Shown: positions 48,032-57,370, counted from the stretch's first letter. The stretch: DNA of 64,000 nucleotides from JAFAXD01 sp963833605 (GCA_963833605.1 CAWHYZ010000002.1:1-64000), one strand, 5' to 3'. Notes: generated by a model from the sequence alone, not told the origin. Program-made: numbers and translations.

Positions 48032-48232
48032 ATCTTCGGCACCGTCAAATGGTTCAACCCGACCAAAGGCTACGGGTTTATTCGTCCGACCACTGGAGAC
48101 AAGGACGTGTTTGTCCACATCTCGGCGGTGCAACGGGCCGGCCTGAACACGCTCAACGAGGGACAGACCGTCGAGTTCGAACTGGTCACCAACCGGGGTA
48201 AGGCGTCGGCGGAAAATCTCAAGGTCGCGTGA
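48032..48232 (+). CDS. cold-shock (CspA-type) protein, start codon unclear
   Basis: 66 residues of OB-fold: FGTVKWFNPTKGYGFIRP (RNP1-type), DVFVHISAVQRAG (RNP2-type) and EFELVTNRGKASAENLKV. Family members begin MxFGTVKWF or MATGTVKWF, but here the codons before FGT are CTT CGG ATC, and an in-frame TGA stands at 48005, so there is no ATG, GTG or TTG start and no ribosome-binding site. Either an indel lies just upstream or the gene is broken at its 5' end. A terminator follows at 48258. Confidence 0.7.
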   Translation: MFGTVKWFNPTKGYGFIRPTTGDKDVFVHISAVQRAGLNTLNEGQTVEFELVTNRGKASAENLKVA

Positions 48233-48257
48233 AGCACTTCTCAGCGGTGTTTTTCTT

Positions 48258-48289
48258 GGCCCCCGGTTTACGCCGAGGGCCTTTTCTTT
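48258..48289 (+). terminator. rho-independent terminator after the cold-shock gene
   Basis: GGCCCCCGG (48258-48266) pairs with CCGAGGGCC (48273-48281) with one mismatch, loop TTTACG, followed by TTTTCTTT. Confidence 0.75.
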
Positions 48290-48314
48290 GGCTGCTCGTC
48301 AAATCGAAAAGCGG

Positions 48315-48401
48315 CTAGAATCATAGACTTGCTAGTGCCGCTTCACTCCCGAAGTTCGCATCGGAAAGTGCCGCGCGGTATTTCGAATTTCGGGGCGCTA
48401 G
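48315..48401. repeat. CTAG-bounded palindrome (copy 3)
   Basis: CTAGAATCATAGACTTGCTA (48315-48334) carries the family junction. The hairpin arm CTAGTGCCGC...CCCGAAGTTCGCAT is mirrored loosely by ATTTCGAATTTCGGGGCGCTAG (ends 48401). The right-hand CTAG gives purN its stop codon TAG (48400-48398 on the minus strand). Confidence 0.7.
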
Positions 48402-49018
48402 GATGGCGCCAGCCGCACCCGTCCTTCAGCAACTGCCCGCAACGCCGTCGGATAGATCTCATGTTCCACGGCGAGCACGCGAGCGGCGAGAGCCTCCGGC
48501 GTATCGCCCGCGAGCACCGGCACTTTAGCCTGCGCGATGATCGGCCCTGCATCCATTTCCGGGACCACGAAATGGACGGTTGCGCCATGGGTCTTCACGC
48601 CGGCCGCCAGCGCCCGCGCGTGAGTATGGAGGCCGCGAAACGCCGGCAGCAGGGCCGGGTGGATGTTGATGATGCGGCCTTGCCAAGCCGAGGTGAACGC
48701 TCCCGTCAGGAGGCGCATGAAGCCGGCAAGGCAAATAAGTTCGATGCGATGGATGTCGAGCACGTGCTGAAGCGCGTGTTCGAAAGCGGCGCGATCCCCG
48801 GCGAAGGGCTTGTGATCGACCACCGCCGTGGCAATGCCCGCTGCGCGCGCCCGGTCGAGTCCGGCGGCGTCCGGATTGTTTGACACGACCAGCGCAATTT
48901 CGGCCGGATAGGACGGGTCCTTCGCAGCCTCGATCAGAGCGGCCATGTTGGAGCCGCGGCCCGAAATGAACAGGGCGACCCGCTTGCGCTCGCCTTTACG
49001 CAAGGTCGAGGGATCCAT
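48398..49018 (-). CDS. purN: phosphoribosylglycinamide formyltransferase
   Basis: The third step of purine synthesis, using 10-formyl-THF. About 206 residues: VALFISGRGSNMAALI (about 14-29), VVSNNPDAAGLDRA, LAGFMRLLTGAF (about 97-108) and the catalytic NIHPALLPAFRGLHTHARAL (Asn and His) with the loop HFVVPEMDAGPIIAQ containing the Asp. The start ATG at 49018 overlaps purM by 23 bp; an upstream ATG at 49048 is possible. Its stop lies on the CTAG repeat edge. Confidence 0.95.
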   Translation of the reverse strand: MDPSTLRKGERKRVALFISGRGSNMAALIEAAKDPSYPAEIALVVSNNPDAAGLDRARAAGIATAVVDHKPFAGDRAAFEHALQHVLDIHRIELICLAGFMRLLTGAFTSAWQGRIINIHPALLPAFRGLHTHARALAAGVKTHGATVHFVVPEMDAGPIIAQAKVPVLAGDTPEALAARVLAVEHEIYPTALRAVAEGRVRLAPS

Positions 49019-50054
49019 CGTAGACAACGCCGGTTGCGCGAGCTTCAACCTTGCCTAGGGGGACGACCGTCTCGCCCGCGCTGGCCAGCGCCGCCGCCAC
49101 TGCGCGCGCTTCGCTCGGCGCGACCACCAGCACCATTCCGATCCCGCAATTGAACGTGCGCAGCATTTCGGGCTCGGCAATACGGCCGGTCGCGGCCAGC
49201 CATTTGAACACGGGCAATACCGGGACCACGGTAAGATCGATGCGCACGCCCAGCCCTTTCGGCAACGCCCGCGGGATATTGTCCGGGAAGCCGCCGCCGG
49301 TGATGTGCGCCATAGCCTTGATCGCGTCGGACTGCCGGAGCGCGGCGAGGCAGGACGCAACGTAAATGCGGGTGGGCGTCAGCAGAGCGTTGGCGAGCGA
49401 ACGGCTGCGATCAAACGGGGCGAGGGCGTCCCACGCAATCCCGCTGTCATCAACCACCTTGCGCACCAGCGAGTACCCGTTGGAATGCACGCCGGATGAC
49501 GCGATTCCGAGGATCGCATCGCCGGGAACGATGTCATTGCGCGGTAGCAGACGGTCGCGCTCGGCCGCACCGACCGCAAAACCTGCCAGGTCGTAGTCGC
49601 CTGGCTGGTAAAGGCCAGGCATTTCGGCAGTTTCGCCGCCGATCAGGGCGCAGCCGGCTTGGCGGCAACCAGCCGCGATTCCTGCGACGACAGCCGCACC
49701 GACGCTCGGGTCGAGCTTGCTGCAGGCGAAATAATCTAGGAAGAACAGGGGCTCGGCGCCCTGAACCACGAGGTCGTTGACCGACATGGCGACGAGGTCG
49801 ATGCCGATCGTGTCATGGCGGCCGGCTTCGACCGCGATTTTGACCTTGGTGCCGACCCCGTCGGTGGAGGCCACCAGAACCGGATCGCGAAACCCCGCGC
49901 GCTTCAGGTCGAACAGGCCGCCAAACCCACCGATCTCAGCGTCGGCGCCGGGGCGCGCCGTGGCCCGAACTAGCGGCTTGATAAGCTCGACCATGCGGTT
50001 GCCGGCGTCGATGTCGACACCTGCTTTGGCATAGGTGAGGGGGCTTTGCGTCAT
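48996..50054 (-). CDS. purM: phosphoribosylformylglycinamidine cyclo-ligase (AIR synthetase)
   Basis: ATP-dependent ring closure to AIR, the fifth purine step. 352 residues: YAKAGVDIDAGNRMVELIKP start, GGFGGLFDL, LVASTDGVGTKVKIAVEAGRHDTIGIDLVAMSVNDLVVQGA (first part shown; Mg-ATP motif about 60-100), ALIGGETAEMPG (about 138), GIASSGVHSNGYSL and HITGGGFPDNIPRALPKG. It forms an operon with purN downstream. Confidence 0.96.
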   Translation of the reverse strand: MTQSPLTYAKAGVDIDAGNRMVELIKPLVRATARPGADAEIGGFGGLFDLKRAGFRDPVLVASTDGVGTKVKIAVEAGRHDTIGIDLVAMSVNDLVVQGAEPLFFLDYFACSKLDPSVGAAVVAGIAAGCRQAGCALIGGETAEMPGLYQPGDYDLAGFAVGAAERDRLLPRNDIVPGDAILGIASSGVHSNGYSLVRKVVDDSGIAWDALAPFDRSRSLANALLTPTRIYVASCLAALRQSDAIKAMAHITGGGFPDNIPRALPKGLGVRIDLTVVPVLPVFKWLAATGRIAEPEMLRTFNCGIGMVLVVAPSEARAVAAALASAGETVVPLGKVEARATGVVYDGSLDLA

Positions 50055-50406
50055 CGTCCATCCACACTGCGGTGATCATGCCCCTACGGGCCCGCGTGTG
50101 AGACCGATAGAAGACGTGCGTGGCTGGGACAAGCCTGCGCTGAGCGGTGGATATGAAGGTCCTGCGCTTGCGCGCAATCTCGTACAGAAATTTCACATCC
50201 AAAACTGCACTAGAATCATAAGTTTGCTGCTCGCCCTATGGATTTTCGCGGTGGTTGCGGACGTGTCTGCAAGGTGTGGCAAACTTTGCAGGCCGGACAC
50301 TAGCCGATTACCGGGGGGGAAGTTCGGGGCGTGCAATCCCTGCTTGGCAATGGTCGCGTCCGGGATCATGTTGCGCGCGCCGTAGCTTGCATCTCGGGGC
50401 CATCCT
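50055..50406. other. intergenic stretch holding a CTAG-type repeat
   Basis: Divergent region between purM and the CDP-alcohol transferase. Apart from the repeat at 50149-50303 no gene or clear operator is seen; both promoters must lie here. Confidence 0.5.
50149..50303. repeat. CTAG-bounded double palindrome (copy 4)
   Basis: Left hairpin: GGATATGAA (50149-50157) with TTCACATCC (50192-50200). Junction: CTAGAATCATAAGTTTGCTG (50210-50229). Right hairpin: AGTTTGC (50221-50227) with GCAAACT (50279-50285), ending GGACACTAG at 50303. The layout equals that of copy 1 at 3431-3596. Confidence 0.7.
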
Positions 50407-50955
50407 TTGAGTCTTCCCAATCTCATTACGCTTGCCCGCATCCTGTCGGTGCCCGTGATGGTCTGGGCGATCGCGTCCGACCAGATGACGATCGCCTTCG
50501 TTCTGTTCGTGGCTGCCGGCATCAGTGACGGGGTCGACGGTTTCCTGGCCAAGCGCTTCGGGATGGCAACGGAGATCGGCGCTTACCTTGACCCGCTCGC
50601 CGACAAGGTCCTGATCGTTTCGATCTACGTGTCGCTCGGCGTCGTCGAGGCAATTCCGCGCTGGCTCGTGATCCTGGTCGTATCGCGCGATCTGCTGATC
50701 GTTGGTGGAATCATGCTGTCGTGGTTCCTCGGTGATCCCATCACCATCAAGCCAGCCGCGGTATCAAGACTCAACACCGTGGCTCAGATCGTGCTCGGCG
50801 GCGTCGTGATCGCGGCGCGGGCCTTTCACTGGGATGTAGCGCTTTGGGCGGCGCTGCTGATGGCGCTCGTCGCCGCGTTGACCCTCCTCTCAATTGCCGT
50901 CTACCTGCAAGAATGGGTTCGGCACGTCGGCGGCGCGCGCGAGGGACGCGCGTGA
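50407..50955 (+). CDS. CDP-alcohol phosphatidyltransferase family protein
   Basis: 182 residues, about five helices. The family signature D-x2-DG-x2-AR-x8-G-x3-D-x3-D appears as SDGVDGFLAKRFGMATEIGA then YLDPLADK (residues about 38-65), with Lys for Ala before Arg. Such enzymes transfer a phosphatidyl group from CDP-diacylglycerol to an alcohol, giving phosphatidylglycerol phosphate or cardiolipin; the acceptor is undecided. The start is a TTG at 50407 giving MSLPNLITLARI. It precedes hdaA on the same strand. Confidence 0.9.
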   Translation: MSLPNLITLARILSVPVMVWAIASDQMTIAFVLFVAAGISDGVDGFLAKRFGMATEIGAYLDPLADKVLIVSIYVSLGVVEAIPRWLVILVVSRDLLIVGGIMLSWFLGDPITIKPAAVSRLNTVAQIVLGGVVIAARAFHWDVALWAALLMALVAALTLLSIAVYLQEWVRHVGGAREGRA

Positions 50956-50995
50956 CGGTCGATGAAGTTGGATGTATCGGCGGGGGCCAACCCGC

Positions 50996-51670
50996 GTGAA
51001 CACGCCGTTGCAGTTGGTCCTCGGCTTTGGGCACGAGGTCAGTTTTTCGCGCGATGATTTTCTCGAGGGTCCCTCGAACGCCGCCGCCCTGGGCCTAGTG
51101 GAACGTTGGCCGGATTGGCCAGCCCGGATCATGGTCCTCACCGGTCCGGGAGGCAGCGGCAAAAGCCACCTTGCTGACATCTGGTCGAACCGGGCCGGCG
51201 CCCGTCGGCTCTCCGCCCGCGCGCTCGATCAGGCCTCAGTGCCGGAAGCGCTCGCGACCGGCGCACTGGTGTTGGAAAGCGTTGCCGATGAGCTTGACGA
51301 AATCGCTTTGTTCCATTTGCTCAACCTCGCCAAAGAACAAGACGCGTATGTACTTTTGACCGCGCGCCGGCCGCCGGCGCTTTGGGCGATCCGGCTGCCG
51401 GATCTTGCATCGCGTGTGCGCGCGTTGCCGGTCGTCGAACTGACCCCGCCGGACGACGCGTTGCTGCGTGCTGTGCTCGTCAAGCTTTTTGTCGACCGGC
51501 AGCTGGCGGTTGACGAAAGCCTGATTGGTTATCTCGCGACTAGGATCGAGCGCTCGTTCGCCGCGGCCCGTGCCACGGTTGGAATACTCGATCGCGAGGC
51601 TCTGCGGCAGCGGCGGCCTGTGACGCGCGCACTCGCGGTGGAGCTCTTTGGGAATTCCAGCGGCCGATGA
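50996..51670 (+). CDS. hdaA: DnaA-like regulator HdaA/Hda
   Basis: A short AAA+ relative of DnaA that promotes hydrolysis of DnaA-ATP and limits replication initiation. About 224 residues: a clamp-binding type start QLVLGFGHEVSFSRDDFLEG, Walker A VLTGPGGSGKSHL (about 45-57), a degenerate Walker B (GALVLESVADEL), sensor 1 LLTARRPPALW and a helical lid ending in SFAAARATVGILDREAL (about 185). No DNA-binding domain IV. GTG at 50996 is preferred; an ATG at 50972 is also open. It lies between lipid and polyphosphate genes. Confidence 0.85.
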   Translation: MNTPLQLVLGFGHEVSFSRDDFLEGPSNAAALGLVERWPDWPARIMVLTGPGGSGKSHLADIWSNRAGARRLSARALDQASVPEALATGALVLESVADELDEIALFHLLNLAKEQDAYVLLTARRPPALWAIRLPDLASRVRALPVVELTPPDDALLRAVLVKLFVDRQLAVDESLIGYLATRIERSFAAARATVGILDREALRQRRPVTRALAVELFGNSSGR

Positions 51671-51836
51671 TCGGAAGACGGAAAATGCTTGGGTCAATTT
51701 CAAGGTCGGAAGTAGGTTCTGGCGCAAGATTTGATACTGGCCATCGGCTGGCGATTCCTGGTATTTGACCACGCATCGCGCATCGGCAAATCCTGCTAGC
51801 CTGATCGCCGGGCGTTCAATTCAGATTGTGTCGGAC

Positions 51837-54062
51837 ATGCCGCAAGTCGCTGTTCTTTCTGAGGAAATCGCGCGTGAGCAAATCGCGGCTCCGGTCCCAC
51901 CGAGCGTGGTCGATCTGGCCGACAGCCCGCAGCGGTTCATCAATCGCGAATTATCGTGGCTGCAATTTAATCGACGAGTACTGGAGGAGGCGCAGAACGC
52001 CAATCATCCGCTGCTCGAGCGTGTGCGGTTTCTGTCGATCTCGGCCAACAACCTCGACGAGTTTTTCATGGTGCGCGTTGCCGGGCTCAAGGGCCAAGTC
52101 CGCGAGGGCATCACCACCGCAAGCCCCGATGGACTCAACCCAGCCGAGCAACTCGGCCGGATCACTGACGCCGTGTCCGTGCTGGCGAGCGATCAGCAGA
52201 AGCGTTGGCAGGACCTGCGCGAGGATCTCGCTCGGCACGGCATCATTCTGGTCGATGGGCACGCAATCAAGAAGCCGGAGCGCGCATGGCTGGAGGACTA
52301 TTTCCTGCAGCACATCTTTCCGGTGTTGACGCCGCTCGCCATCGACCCTGCGCACCCGTTCCCATTCATTCCCAATCTTGGCTTCTCTATTGCGCTGCAG
52401 CTCGCCCGCGTCCGCGATGGCAAGCCGATGAACGCGTTGATCCGTGTGCCGCAGAAGGTCGATCGGTTCATTCGCCTACCGCCCGCTGCCGATAGCGGCG
52501 CCACGCGGATAATCATGCTCGAGCACGTGACCGGGTTGTTTATCCCCAACCTGTTCCCCGGCTACACGGTCAAGGGTCAAGGCGCCTTCCGGGTCATTCG
52601 TGATTCCGATATCGAAATCGAAGAAGAGGCCGAAGATCTCGTTCGTCTGTTCGAGACCGTGCTCAAGCAGCGCCGCCGCGGATCGGTGATCCGGCTGGAG
52701 CTCGAAGCCTCGATGCCGGCAGAATTGCGCCGCTTTGTACAGCATGCACTGGCGGTGGCGGACGATGAGGTGATCCTGGTTGATGGCATGCTGGCGCTCG
52801 CCGAGTTGTCTCAGCTCATGCTCGTGGACCGTCCCGACCTCGAGTTCGTGCCATACAATCCGCGCTTCCCTGAACGCATTCGCGACCACGCCGGCGATTG
52901 CTTCGCTGCCATCCGCCAGAAAGATCTTATCGTCCACCACCCCTACGAATCGTTCGATGTGGTGGTGCAATTCCTGGCTCAGGCCGCACGCGATCCCGAC
53001 GTGGTGGCGATCAAGCAGACACTCTACCGCACGTCGAAGGACAGCCCAATTGTTCACGCGCTCGCCGAGGCGGCAGAAGCCGGCAAGTCGGTCACCGCGT
53101 TGGTCGAGCTCAAGGCGCGCTTCGATGAAGAGGCCAATATACGCTGGGCGCGCGACCTCGAACGGGCGGGCGTGCAGGTCGTCTACGGCTTCATCGAGCT
53201 CAAAACCCATGCCAAGCTGTCGCTCGTGGTGCGTCGCCAGGGGGGGGCGCTGACGTCCTACGTGCACGTCGGCACCGGCAACTATCATCCTGTCACCGCT
53301 CGCATCTACACCGATCTTTCCTTTTTTACGGCCGATCCGGTGATCGCTCGCGATGTGGCGCGCATCTTCAACTTCATCACCGGTTATGCGGAACCGGCTC
53401 AGCTCGAACGCATGGCGGTCTCCCCGCTGAGCCTGCGTGCCAGCATCCTCCAGCATGTTGCCGGCGAAATCGCCCATGCGCGTGCCGGCCGGCCGGCTGC
53501 GATCTGGATGAAAATGAACTCGCTGGTCGACCCCGAGATCATCGATGCGCTTTATAAAGCGTCGCGCGCCGGCGTTGCTGTTGACCTCGTCGTGCGCGGC
53601 ATCTGTTGCCTGCGGCCTGGTGTGCCCGGGCTTTCGGAGAACATCCGGGCCAAGTCGATCATCGGACGATTTCTCGAGCACGGGCGCATCTATTGCTTCG
53701 GCAATGGACATGGTCTGCCCCACCCGCAGGCGGCGATCTATATCTCGTCCGCCGACATGATGCCGCGCAACCTCGACCGCCGCGTCGAAGCGCTGTGCCC
53801 GATCCTCAATCCGACCGTGCACGAGCAGGTGCTGGATCAGATCATGCTCGCCAACCTGAAGGACAACGAGCAGAGTTGGGCGTATCTCCCGGACGGCACC
53901 ACCACGCGGATCAAGCCCGCAGACGGCGAGGAACCGTTCAACGCTCATAAGTATTTTATGACCAATCCCAGCTTGTCAGGACGCGGCAAATCGCTCAAGG
54001 ACTCATCGCCCCGCAGTCTCACCCGCCGCACCGACCGTGCTAAATCGCCTAGCCAAGCCTAA
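51837..54062 (+). CDS. ppk1: polyphosphate kinase 1
   Basis: It reversibly polymerises ATP gamma-phosphate into polyphosphate at the membrane. About 741 residues: N domain with FINRELSWLQFNRRVLEEA (about 33-51), head domain with LTPLAIDPAHPFPFIPNLGFS, C1 domain with HHPYESFDVVVQFLAQAA and AIKQTLYRT (about 380-410), active His in YVHVGTGNYHPVTARIYTD (about 475) and C2 with SADMMPRNLDRRVE. The ATG at 51837 is chosen because conservation starts soon after; GTG at 51828 is possible. It overlaps ppx by 26 bp. Confidence 0.95.
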   Translation: MPQVAVLSEEIAREQIAAPVPPSVVDLADSPQRFINRELSWLQFNRRVLEEAQNANHPLLERVRFLSISANNLDEFFMVRVAGLKGQVREGITTASPDGLNPAEQLGRITDAVSVLASDQQKRWQDLREDLARHGIILVDGHAIKKPERAWLEDYFLQHIFPVLTPLAIDPAHPFPFIPNLGFSIALQLARVRDGKPMNALIRVPQKVDRFIRLPPAADSGATRIIMLEHVTGLFIPNLFPGYTVKGQGAFRVIRDSDIEIEEEAEDLVRLFETVLKQRRRGSVIRLELEASMPAELRRFVQHALAVADDEVILVDGMLALAELSQLMLVDRPDLEFVPYNPRFPERIRDHAGDCFAAIRQKDLIVHHPYESFDVVVQFLAQAARDPDVVAIKQTLYRTSKDSPIVHALAEAAEAGKSVTALVELKARFDEEANIRWARDLERAGVQVVYGFIELKTHAKLSLVVRRQGGALTSYVHVGTGNYHPVTARIYTDLSFFTADPVIARDVARIFNFITGYAEPAQLERMAVSPLSLRASILQHVAGEIAHARAGRPAAIWMKMNSLVDPEIIDALYKASRAGVAVDLVVRGICCLRPGVPGLSENIRAKSIIGRFLEHGRIYCFGNGHGLPHPQAAIYISSADMMPRNLDRRVEALCPILNPTVHEQVLDQIMLANLKDNEQSWAYLPDGTTTRIKPADGEEPFNAHKYFMTNPSLSGRGKSLKDSSPRSLTRRTDRAKSPSQA

Positions 54063-55566
54063 TAACAACGCGCAAGGCCGGATCGACCGAGGTCCGCCCA
54101 TTGCCGTTATCGATATCGGGTCGAATTCGGTCCGCCTCGTTGCCTATGAAGGGCTCGCGCGCAGCCTGACACCGGTGTTCAACGAAAAGGTGCTCGCTGG
54201 GCTCGGACGCGAAGTGCAATCGACGGGATTGCTCGCACCGGACGCGGTCGAGAAGGCCCTCGGTGCTCTGCGCCGGTTCCGCCAGCTGTGCGAAACAATT
54301 CGGGTCAAGCGGCTGCTGGCGATCGCGACCGCAGCCTGTCGCGACGCCCGCAATGGGCCTGCGTTTATCGCGGAGGCTGAACAAATCTGCGGCACGACCA
54401 TTGACGTTCTTTCCGGCAAGCGCGAGGCGATGCTGTCGGCGCTTGGGGTCGTGTCAGGCTTTCATCGCCCTGACGGGATTGTCGGTGACCTCGGCGGCGG
54501 ATCCTTGGAGCTCATCGATGTGCAGGGGCGACGGATCAAGGCCGGAGCGACGCTGCCGCTGGGCGGCCTTGCCTTGCAGGATATCTCCAAGAAATCGTTG
54601 AAATATGCGGAAAAGGTCGTGAGCAAGGAGCTTGCGCGCATACCCTCGCTCGAGATCGGCGCGCACCGTACCTTCTACGCGGTCGGCGGGACTTGGCGCG
54701 CAATCGCTCGCCTCCACATGTGGCAGACCGGATATCCGCTGCACGTCACCCACGGCTATTCGGTTCCGACCAAGGAGGTCCTGGAGTTCGCCCGGCTCGT
54801 GCGCCGGGTGGACGCCAACACGCTGTCCAAGATCGAGGTCGTCGCCGATGCTCGCCGTCCGCTGCTCGCCTACGCGGCGATCGTGCTGGAGCAACTGGTT
54901 CGCAAGTCGCGTCCCAAACAGGTGGTGTTTTCGGCACTCGGCGTGCGCGAAGGGATGCTCTACGCCCTGCTCAACGAAGCCGAGCAGAAGCAAGATGCGC
55001 TGATCGCTGCGGCCCAGGAACTCAATGTCCTGCGCTCGCGCTCACCGCGCCACGGCGAGGAGCTCATTGAGTGGACCGACCGCTTCATGAGCACGTCCGG
55101 TCTCGACGAGAGCACGGAAGAGAAACGGCTGCGGCACGCAGCCTGCCTCCTGGCCGATATCGGCTGGCGCGCGCACCCCGACTACCGTGGCGAACAGTCA
55201 CTCAACATCATTGCCAATGCGGCGTTCCTCGCGATCGATCATCCGGGCCGGGCCTTTCTGGGCCTGTCGGTTTTTTATCGACATGTTGGCCTGATCGATG
55301 AGGAATTGTCGCCGCACGTGCGCGAGCTTGCCACGACGCGCATGATTGATCGAGCGCGCGTGCTGGGCGCGGCCATGCGGGTCGCCTATGTCACGTCGGC
55401 TGCGATGCCGGGCGTGCTGCCGCACACGCCGATGATTGTCGAGCGCGGCAAGTTGAAGTTGACCCTGACCGGACGCTTTGCCGCCTACGATGGGGAACGT
55501 GTGTTTGCGAGGTTGCGTCAGCTCGCTCGCCTGATCGGCCGCGAGCCGATCATCGCGATTGCTTGA
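54037..55566 (+). CDS. ppx: Ppx/GppA exopolyphosphatase
   Basis: It releases phosphate from polyphosphate or converts pppGpp to ppGpp. 509 residues: actin-like ATPase fold with AVIDIGSNSVRLVAYEGL (about 23-40), a Glu/Asp block GKREAMLSALGVV, GIVGDLGGGSLELIDVQG (about 148-165) and a C-terminal HD-type helical domain (HAACLLADIGWRAHPDYRGE, about 368). The start GTG overlaps the ppk1 end, so kinase and phosphatase are translationally coupled. Confidence 0.95.
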   Translation: MLNRLAKPNNNAQGRIDRGPPIAVIDIGSNSVRLVAYEGLARSLTPVFNEKVLAGLGREVQSTGLLAPDAVEKALGALRRFRQLCETIRVKRLLAIATAACRDARNGPAFIAEAEQICGTTIDVLSGKREAMLSALGVVSGFHRPDGIVGDLGGGSLELIDVQGRRIKAGATLPLGGLALQDISKKSLKYAEKVVSKELARIPSLEIGAHRTFYAVGGTWRAIARLHMWQTGYPLHVTHGYSVPTKEVLEFARLVRRVDANTLSKIEVVADARRPLLAYAAIVLEQLVRKSRPKQVVFSALGVREGMLYALLNEAEQKQDALIAAAQELNVLRSRSPRHGEELIEWTDRFMSTSGLDESTEEKRLRHAACLLADIGWRAHPDYRGEQSLNIIANAAFLAIDHPGRAFLGLSVFYRHVGLIDEELSPHVRELATTRMIDRARVLGAAMRVAYVTSAAMPGVLPHTPMIVERGKLKLTLTGRFAAYDGERVFARLRQLARLIGREPIIAIA

Positions 55567-55578
55567 TATTGATGTTCC

Positions 55579-56118
55579 TCAGGGAAGAACCCGGCGCGCC
55601 CTAATCTCGAGGAGCAGCCGAAACGTCGTTCCTCCGTCCGACGAGTGCTCGCCAAGCCAGCAAAACAACGTCGGCGCGATCTCAGTGAAGCTCCAGCGCA
55701 CTGGATTTCCGGCCTCGTCATGGCCCTCCTGGACGATATCGTTGTCGCGGGCGCGGCCGATCTGCCTCCGATAGACCTGATTGAGAGGATCCGTCCAAAG
55801 AATGTGCCAGGCATCGAGCTTGGGATCGTACACCCGCAGGGTCGTGCCATGGAAATCACCCGGCCTCGGTGGGTCCGGCCGCTCGGCATCGCGCGCCGGA
55901 ATGATCCATACATCTTGGATTGCGCGGCCTTCGAGCACCCAGCCGGCGTGGATTTCGCCACGGCTACGGCGCGGCGTCCCCTCCGCCAGGTAGTACGTTG
56001 CATCGGCCGCCCACCGGCCGACCAGCCAGCCATAGAGGCTCATCTTGTCCGCCCGGTCGGGTGCCGGGCCATCGACGTGCAGTGCGTCTGCGAATGATGG
56101 AGACGTTGAACCTATCAT
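55579..56118 (-). CDS. conserved hypothetical protein, DUF1579-like
   Basis: 179 residues, no signal peptide or membrane helix. YGWLVGRWAADATYYLAEGT (about 29-48), GEIHAGWVLEGRAIQDVWII and TLRVYDPKLDAWHILWTDP suggest a calycin-like beta barrel of the DUF1579 kind. Function unknown. It lies 12 bp from the convergent ppx gene end. Confidence 0.8.
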   Translation of the reverse strand: MIGSTSPSFADALHVDGPAPDRADKMSLYGWLVGRWAADATYYLAEGTPRRSRGEIHAGWVLEGRAIQDVWIIPARDAERPDPPRPGDFHGTTLRVYDPKLDAWHILWTDPLNQVYRRQIGRARDNDIVQEGHDEAGNPVRWSFTEIAPTLFCWLGEHSSDGGTTFRLLLEIRARRVLP

Positions 56119-56215
56119 CGGGCGTCCTCGCGACCAATTTGGTGCTGGTCACGATCTAATGCGCCGCTCCCGGCCGGCGCTTGGCAAAAGTTGCTGAGGG
56201 CGCCCGCGAATCTCG

Positions 56216-57370
56216 TCAGGCGCGTTCGCGGGCGACCACGCGCCCGCGTTCAACCGACAACGACAGCCGCCCCTGTTTGAGCGCCAGCGCCTTGTCGCCG
56301 AACAGTTCGCGCCGCCATCCCCTAAACGCCGGCACGTCAGCTGCATCGTCCGCAGCCATTTGTTCGAGATCGTCCACCGTCGCGATAATTTTTGCGGCGA
56401 CGCCGTGCTGCTCCGCGGTCATGCGCAGAAGCACCTTCAGCAGTTCGACCGTTGCACCATTGGCGTTGGTGGGCTTCTGCCGTTCGACGGCGGGCAGTGT
56501 CTTGGGATCACGGTTGAGGCCGCGCAGGACCGTGTCTATTACGTCCTGACCCCAGCGCGAGCGCTCAAATCCCTTCGGCAGGGAGCGCACGTGGGACAGA
56601 CGTTCGAGCGTCGTCGGCGCCTGGATGGCGATGTCGCCGAGCGCGTCGTCGCGCAGCACGCGGCCGCGCGGTAGATCGCGCGTCTGCGCTTCACGCTCGC
56701 GCCAGGCCGCGATCTCGATCAGCACCGCAAGCTCTTTCGCCTTGCGCACGCGGGTCTTCAGGCGCTGCCAGGCCCGTTCCGGCTCTGCGCGATAGGTGTC
56801 CGGCGAGGTCAGGATTTCCATTTCCTCACCAACCCATTCGCTGCGGCCGCGCTCGGCGAGGTCGGCTGCCAGCGCCAGGTACACATCGCGCAAATGTGTG
56901 ACATCGGACACAGCATAGGCGAGTTGTGCGCCCGACAGCGGTCGGCGCGACCAATCGGTGAAACGATTGGACTTGTCGAGAGTGTCGCCGGTGATGCGTT
57001 GGACCAATTGGTCGTAAGAGATCAAATCGCCATAGCCGAGCACCATGGCGGCGACCTGACTGTCGAAGATCGGGTGCGGGATTCGTCCCGCCATGTGCCA
57101 GACGATTTCGATGTCCTGACGCGCGGCATGAAAGACCTTCAGCACACGCTCATCGACCATCAGATCGAAGAACGGCGTCAGGTCGATTCCCGGCGCCAAC
57201 GTGTCGATCACCACCGCCTCGTCGGCGCTTGCGATCTGGGCCACGCAGAGCAAAGGATAGTAAGTGGTTTCGCGCAGGAACTCGGTGTCCACGGTCACAA
57301 AAGGCTGGCGCGCCAGCCGCGCGCACACCGCCGCAAGATCGCGCGTTGTCGTAATCGGCTCCACGGCCAT
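56216..57370 (-). CDS. rnd: ribonuclease D
   Basis: A 3'-5' exoribonuclease for tRNA and other stable RNA maturation. 384 residues: DEDD exonuclease motifs FVTVDTEFLRE (about 25-35), KVFHAARQDIEI (about 77) and YAVSDVTHLRDVY (about 152-164), followed by an HRDC domain (about 205-290) with REREAQTRDLPRGRVLRDDAL. The ATG at 57370 (MAVEPITTT) is chosen over one 22 codons earlier. It lies 63 bp after the TPP enzyme on the same strand. Confidence 0.94.
   Translation of the reverse strand: MAVEPITTTRDLAAVCARLARQPFVTVDTEFLRETTYYPLLCVAQIASADEAVVIDTLAPGIDLTPFFDLMVDERVLKVFHAARQDIEIVWHMAGRIPHPIFDSQVAAMVLGYGDLISYDQLVQRITGDTLDKSNRFTDWSRRPLSGAQLAYAVSDVTHLRDVYLALAADLAERGRSEWVGEEMEILTSPDTYRAEPERAWQRLKTRVRKAKELAVLIEIAAWREREAQTRDLPRGRVLRDDALGDIAIQAPTTLERLSHVRSLPKGFERSRWGQDVIDTVLRGLNRDPKTLPAVERQKPTNANGATVELLKVLLRMTAEQHGVAAKIIATVDDLEQMAADDAADVPAFRGWRRELFGDKALALKQGRLSLSVERGRVVARERA

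Noticed and set aside
48441..48467. AACG-N18-GTTCC, an EcfG-like match on the minus strand
   Set aside because: The spacer is 18 bp and the site lies near the end of the purN coding region with no gene start after it.
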